A stretch of DNA of 7,696 bases from Nitrosomonadaceae bacterium (GTDB taxonomy: Bacteria; Pseudomonadota; Gammaproteobacteria; Burkholderiales; Usitatibacteraceae). Positions 5,212 to 7,696 of this stretch are shown here, in pieces. Positions within the stretch are counted from its first letter, which is position 1. The number at the start of each line of letters is the position of its first letter. Made by a program: the position numbers and the translations under genes. The notes beneath the pieces are model-generated. The model was not told the origin of the DNA. It worked only from the letters and a program-made list of their open reading frames with translations, and searched no databases. The stretch covers positions 1 to 7,696 of the forward strand of contig JAJTHU010000257.1 in NCBI GenBank assembly GCA_021300055.1. Direction: 5' to 3'.

Positions 5212-6156
5212 ATGGCAGGCACTAGCCTTCTCGTTCTAATCGACGACATCGCCTCAGTACTCGACGATGTCGCCGCGATGACCAAAGTAGCCGCGCGCAA
5301 GACAGCCGGCGTGCTCGGCGATGACCTCGCGCTGAACGCGCAGCAGGTCACCGGTGTACAAGCCGACCGCGAGTTGCCCGTTGTCTGGGCAGTCGCAAAA
5401 GGCTCAATCTGGAACAAAGCGGTGTTAGTTCCCGCCGCCTTGCTCATCAGCGTATTCGCACCCTTTGCCGTTACACCGCTGCTCATGCTCGGTGGCGCGT
5501 TTTTGTGTTTTGAAGGAGCCGAGAAAGTCATCCATCGACTATTCCACCGTGACGAAGTGCTCGAAGAGCGCGCACAACACCGCAACGCACTTGCCGATCC
5601 AGCGGTCGATCCGGTTGAGGTCGAGCGCGACAAAATCCGCGGCGCCATCCGCACGGACTTTATTCTTTCGGCAGAGATCATCGTCATCACACTTGGCACA
5701 CTGACCGCCGCATCGCTTGGCATGAAGATCGCTGTACTGTGTGTCGTCGCGGTCGCAATGACCGTTGGTGTGTACGGCTTGGTGGCTGGCATCGTGAAGC
5801 TCGACGACCTTGGTCTCGCTTTGCAACGCCATTCTGGTTTGCGTGCCAGCGTGGGCGACTTAATCCTGCGCCTCGCCCCCAAGCTGATGAAGTTTCTTTC
5901 GGTCGCCGGCACCCTAGCGATGTTCTTGGTCGGCGGCAGCATCCTCGTACATGGCTTGCCGAGCGTGCATCACATGATTGGCGGCATCGCACTACTCTCT
6001 GGTGGTATCCCACACGTCGGACTCGTGCTCGACGCTGTGTTGCCAACGGTGTTAGACGGCGTCTTCGGATTCATCGTCGGCGCCGCGCTCGCCAGCATCC
6101 TCATGGCATTCAACTGGGCGCGTAGGCGCATGACCTCTGAACCGGTGGCATCGTGA
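5212..6156 (+). CDS. yedI: YedI/DUF808 family inner-membrane protein
   Basis: A 314-residue multi-pass membrane protein of unknown function, near the length of E. coli YedI (about 305). The N-terminus has the family hallmark MAGTSLLVLIDDIASVLDD, then TKVAARKTAGVLGDDLALN and VTGVQADRELPVVWAVAKGS (47-66). Hydrophobic segments are at about 70-100 (probably two passes), 150-170, 173-194, 226-246 and 268-300. A charged loop (about 104-145) precedes GAIRTDFILSAEI (144-156), which is nearly identical to my memory of E. coli YedI. ATG 5212 is chosen because it starts the conserved region; no good Shine-Dalgarno is visible. Its TGA overlaps the next gene's GTG by 4 nt, so the two are probably cotranscribed and translationally coupled. 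A transport role is possible but not shown by the sequence. Confidence 0.9.
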   Translation: MAGTSLLVLIDDIASVLDDVAAMTKVAARKTAGVLGDDLALNAQQVTGVQADRELPVVWAVAKGSIWNKAVLVPAALLISVFAPFAVTPLLMLGGAFLCFEGAEKVIHRLFHRDEVLEERAQHRNALADPAVDPVEVERDKIRGAIRTDFILSAEIIVITLGTLTAASLGMKIAVLCVVAVAMTVGVYGLVAGIVKLDDLGLALQRHSGLRASVGDLILRLAPKLMKFLSVAGTLAMFLVGGSILVHGLPSVHHMIGGIALLSGGIPHVGLVLDAVLPTVLDGVFGFIVGAALASILMAFNWARRRMTSEPVAS

Positions 6157-7109
6157 ACACGCAAAGCGCCTCTTATGCCGTGATCGATTACGTTGACTCG
6201 CACACGGCCGGCGAGCCGACGCGCGTCATCACGAGTGGTTTCCCGGCGCTTGGCGATGCGCCGCTACCAGACAGGGTAAATCTGCTTCGCACGCAGCACG
6301 ACCAATACCGGCGTGCCGTTTGCACTGAGCCGCGCGCTGCGGAGATTGTCGTCGGGGCGCTGTTGCTACCGCCAACCACTCCTGGCTCCGTCGCGTCGGT
6401 TGTGTTCTTCAACAACGTCGGTTACCTCGGCATGTGTGGACACGGCGCAATCGGCGTCATTTCCACACTGCAATTTCTCGGACGAATCGCTCCGGGTACT
6501 CACGCCTTGGACACTCCCGTTGGGACCGTGACATGTACGTTGCTCGATAGCGGTGAGGTCGAAATCGAGAACGTTCCAGCGTATCGTCACCGTGCTACTG
6601 TGCGATTAGAAGTCCCGGGGTATGGCCCAGTGGTTGGCGATATCGCGTGGGGTGGCAACTGGTTTTTTCTTGTTGATGTTGGGGGGCAGGACATCAATCG
6701 AGCGCGCATCCCTGAGCTTACTCGCTTCGCACAAGCCATCCGTACAAGCCTCAACACCAACAGGGTCACCGGCGCGGATGGCGCGGAGATCGATCACATC
6801 GAGTTGTTCGGTGCACCGAGCGGCGCCGACACCAACAGCCGTAACTTCGTGTTGTGTCCCGGCGCTGAATACGATCGCTCGCCCTGTGGCACCGGCACCA
6901 GCGCCAAACTTGCGTGCCTCGCGGCAGATGGAACCCTCGCGCCTGACCAACCCTGGGTACAAGAGAGCGTGATCGGCAGCCGATTTGTGGGTCGCTACCA
7001 ACGACGCGGCGACGCCATCATTCCAACCATACGTGGCCGTGCATTCATTTGTGGCGCTGGCAAACTGCTGATTGACGCGAATGACCCGTTTGCTTGGGGC
7101 ATTCGATGA
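6153..7109 (+). CDS. lhpA: Proline racemase-family 4-hydroxyproline 2-epimerase (probable)
   Basis: A 318-residue cytoplasmic enzyme of the proline racemase family, which works with two Cys residues acting as acid and base without cofactor. Visible are DSHTAGEPTR (15-24), MCGHG with catalytic C95 (94-98), GGNWFFLVD (167-175) and DRSPCGTGTSAK with catalytic C245 (241-252). Both Cys are present, which argues for a racemase/epimerase rather than a trans-3-hydroxyproline dehydratase, where one is replaced. The DapA-like gene downstream favours trans-4-hydroxy-L-proline to cis-4-hydroxy-D-proline epimerisation over proline racemisation; substrate choice is inferred from context. The GTG at 6153 sits in the GTGA overlap with the yedI stop. 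A second GTG (6180) is possible, but neither has a strong Shine-Dalgarno. The family symbol lhpA is a context-based assignment. Confidence 0.85.
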   Translation: MNTQSASYAVIDYVDSHTAGEPTRVITSGFPALGDAPLPDRVNLLRTQHDQYRRAVCTEPRAAEIVVGALLLPPTTPGSVASVVFFNNVGYLGMCGHGAIGVISTLQFLGRIAPGTHALDTPVGTVTCTLLDSGEVEIENVPAYRHRATVRLEVPGYGPVVGDIAWGGNWFFLVDVGGQDINRARIPELTRFAQAIRTSLNTNRVTGADGAEIDHIELFGAPSGADTNSRNFVLCPGAEYDRSPCGTGTSAKLACLAADGTLAPDQPWVQESVIGSRFVGRYQRRGDAIIPTIRGRAFICGAGKLLIDANDPFAWGIR

Positions 7110-7164
7110 GTTGCTCACCTCATGTGACGTCCTTGCTTTGAACGACCAACGAACGATTCCCCTC

Positions 7165-7696
7165 ATGACAATTTTTTGGAACGGCGTCCTACCCGCCATC
7201 ACCACGCCCTTCACGGCTGACGACAAGGTCGACCATGCGTTTTTGCGTCGCCACGTCGGGCAGATGCTCGATGCGGGCTGCACGGGAATCGTTCCTCTGG
7301 GCTCGCTGGGCGAGACAGCAACACTTCGCATCGAGGAGAAACGTGCGATTTTGGAAACGGTGGTTGCGGCTGTTGGCACCCGTGGTGGTGTCGTGCCAGG
7401 AGTCGCGGCACTCTCGACAGCGGACGCGGTCGCCTTCGCGCAGCTGGCAGCCGAAGTAGGTTGTTCTGGCCTGATGGTCTTGCCACCTTATGTTTACTCG
7501 ACAGATTGGCGCGAAATGAAGGCCCACGTATCAGCCGTCATCAATGCCACCAACCTGCCGTGCATGCTCTACAACAACCCGATCGCTTACAAAACGGATT
7601 TTTTGCCCGAGCAAATCGCGGAACTCGCGGTTGAGCACAGCAACCTAGTTGCGGTCAAGGAATCGAGCGCAGACATTCGTCGTATTGCCGCCATCC
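7165..7696 (+). CDS. DapA-superfamily lyase/deaminase, probably 1-pyrroline-4-hydroxy-2-carboxylate deaminase (partial)
   Basis: The first 177 residues of a dihydrodipicolinate synthase/N-acetylneuraminate lyase-family TIM barrel; the gene runs off the right edge. Visible are the start MTIFWNGVLPAITTPF, GSLGE (46-50, the GxxGE carboxylate-binding loop), LPPYVYS (106-112), the catalytic Tyr in YNNP (Y136) and the Schiff-base Lys in AVKESS (K165). True DapA has GTTGE with two functional Thr; here they are Ser-Leu, so dihydrodipicolinate synthesis is unlikely. Together with the epimerase 55 nt upstream this fits the deaminase that converts pyrroline-4-hydroxy-2-carboxylate to alpha-ketoglutarate semialdehyde (LhpC type). 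ATG 7165 matches the family start. In-frame TTGs at 7138 and 7111 are alternatives, and no clear Shine-Dalgarno precedes any of them. Another 2-keto-acid aldolase or dehydratase of the family is the main alternative. Confidence 0.82.
   Translation, partial: MTIFWNGVLPAITTPFTADDKVDHAFLRRHVGQMLDAGCTGIVPLGSLGETATLRIEEKRAILETVVAAVGTRGGVVPGVAALSTADAVAFAQLAAEVGCSGLMVLPPYVYSTDWREMKAHVSAVINATNLPCMLYNNPIAYKTDFLPEQIAELAVEHSNLVAVKESSADIRRIAAI

Noticed and set aside
5196..5942. 248-residue minus-strand open frame antisense to yedI
   Set aside because: Ser/Thr/Arg-rich low-complexity translation typical of an antisense shadow; the plus-strand protein is clearly a real family member.
7106..7141. 11-codon frame starting ATGAG at the epimerase stop
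   Set aside because: No Shine-Dalgarno and no pairing or codon bias to suggest a leader peptide; likely chance.
6606..7379. 257-residue minus-strand open frame antisense to the epimerase and deaminase genes
   Set aside because: It crosses two convincing plus-strand genes and shows no recognisable motif.
1..7696. Mobile elements, CRISPR arrays, defence or phage genes
   Set aside because: No terminal repeats, transposase or integrase motifs, regularly spaced repeats or phage-like proteins were seen on either strand.

Overview
The window is ordinary chromosomal DNA from a proteobacterium, most likely a betaproteobacterium (Burkholderiales-like). This rests on three things: the gene order tRNA-Val, thrS, infC, rpmI, rplT, pheS; the wording of the IF3 and bL35 proteins, which reads like Burkholderia-type homologues from memory; and a moderately GC-rich composition. 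I could not run a search, so the family and genus are left open. No mobile element, CRISPR array, phage gene or rRNA was seen.

Left part (1-4062, minus strand). Read in the direction of transcription from right to left, it starts with a sigma70-like promoter and a tRNA-Val(GAC) gene with encoded CCA. Next come a leader ending in a strong Rho-independent terminator, thrS (threonyl-tRNA synthetase), infC (IF3), rpmI (bL35), rplT (bL20), a second terminator, and the 5' end of pheS, which is cut by the window edge. This is the classic translation-apparatus cluster. Two starts need correcting against naive ORF calls. infC almost certainly begins at a rare ATC codon. rpmI begins well inside its long open frame.

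Middle (4063-5211). A minus-strand gene encodes a one-TM, Ala/Pro/Thr-rich envelope protein with a CxxC pair and a C-terminal glycine-zipper 2TM region. Its 5' UTR holds a nested inverted repeat next to the Shine-Dalgarno sequence. It is divergent from the next gene across a 186-nt region.

Right part (5212-7696, plus strand). A YedI/DUF808 inner-membrane protein overlaps by 4 nt a proline racemase/4-hydroxyproline 2-epimerase-family enzyme. After 55 nt comes a DapA-superfamily lyase/deaminase, cut by the right edge. The last two genes fit trans-4-hydroxy-L-proline catabolism: epimerisation to the D-form, then, after oxidation by an enzyme not seen here, deamination of the pyrroline.

The strongest candidate for something new is the thrS leader. 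It has a 12-14-codon open frame with three Thr codons, a segment that can pair either with that frame or with the terminator's 5' arm, and the terminator itself just before the thrS Shine-Dalgarno sequence. That is the layout of classical ribosome-mediated attenuation, applied here to threonyl-tRNA synthetase.
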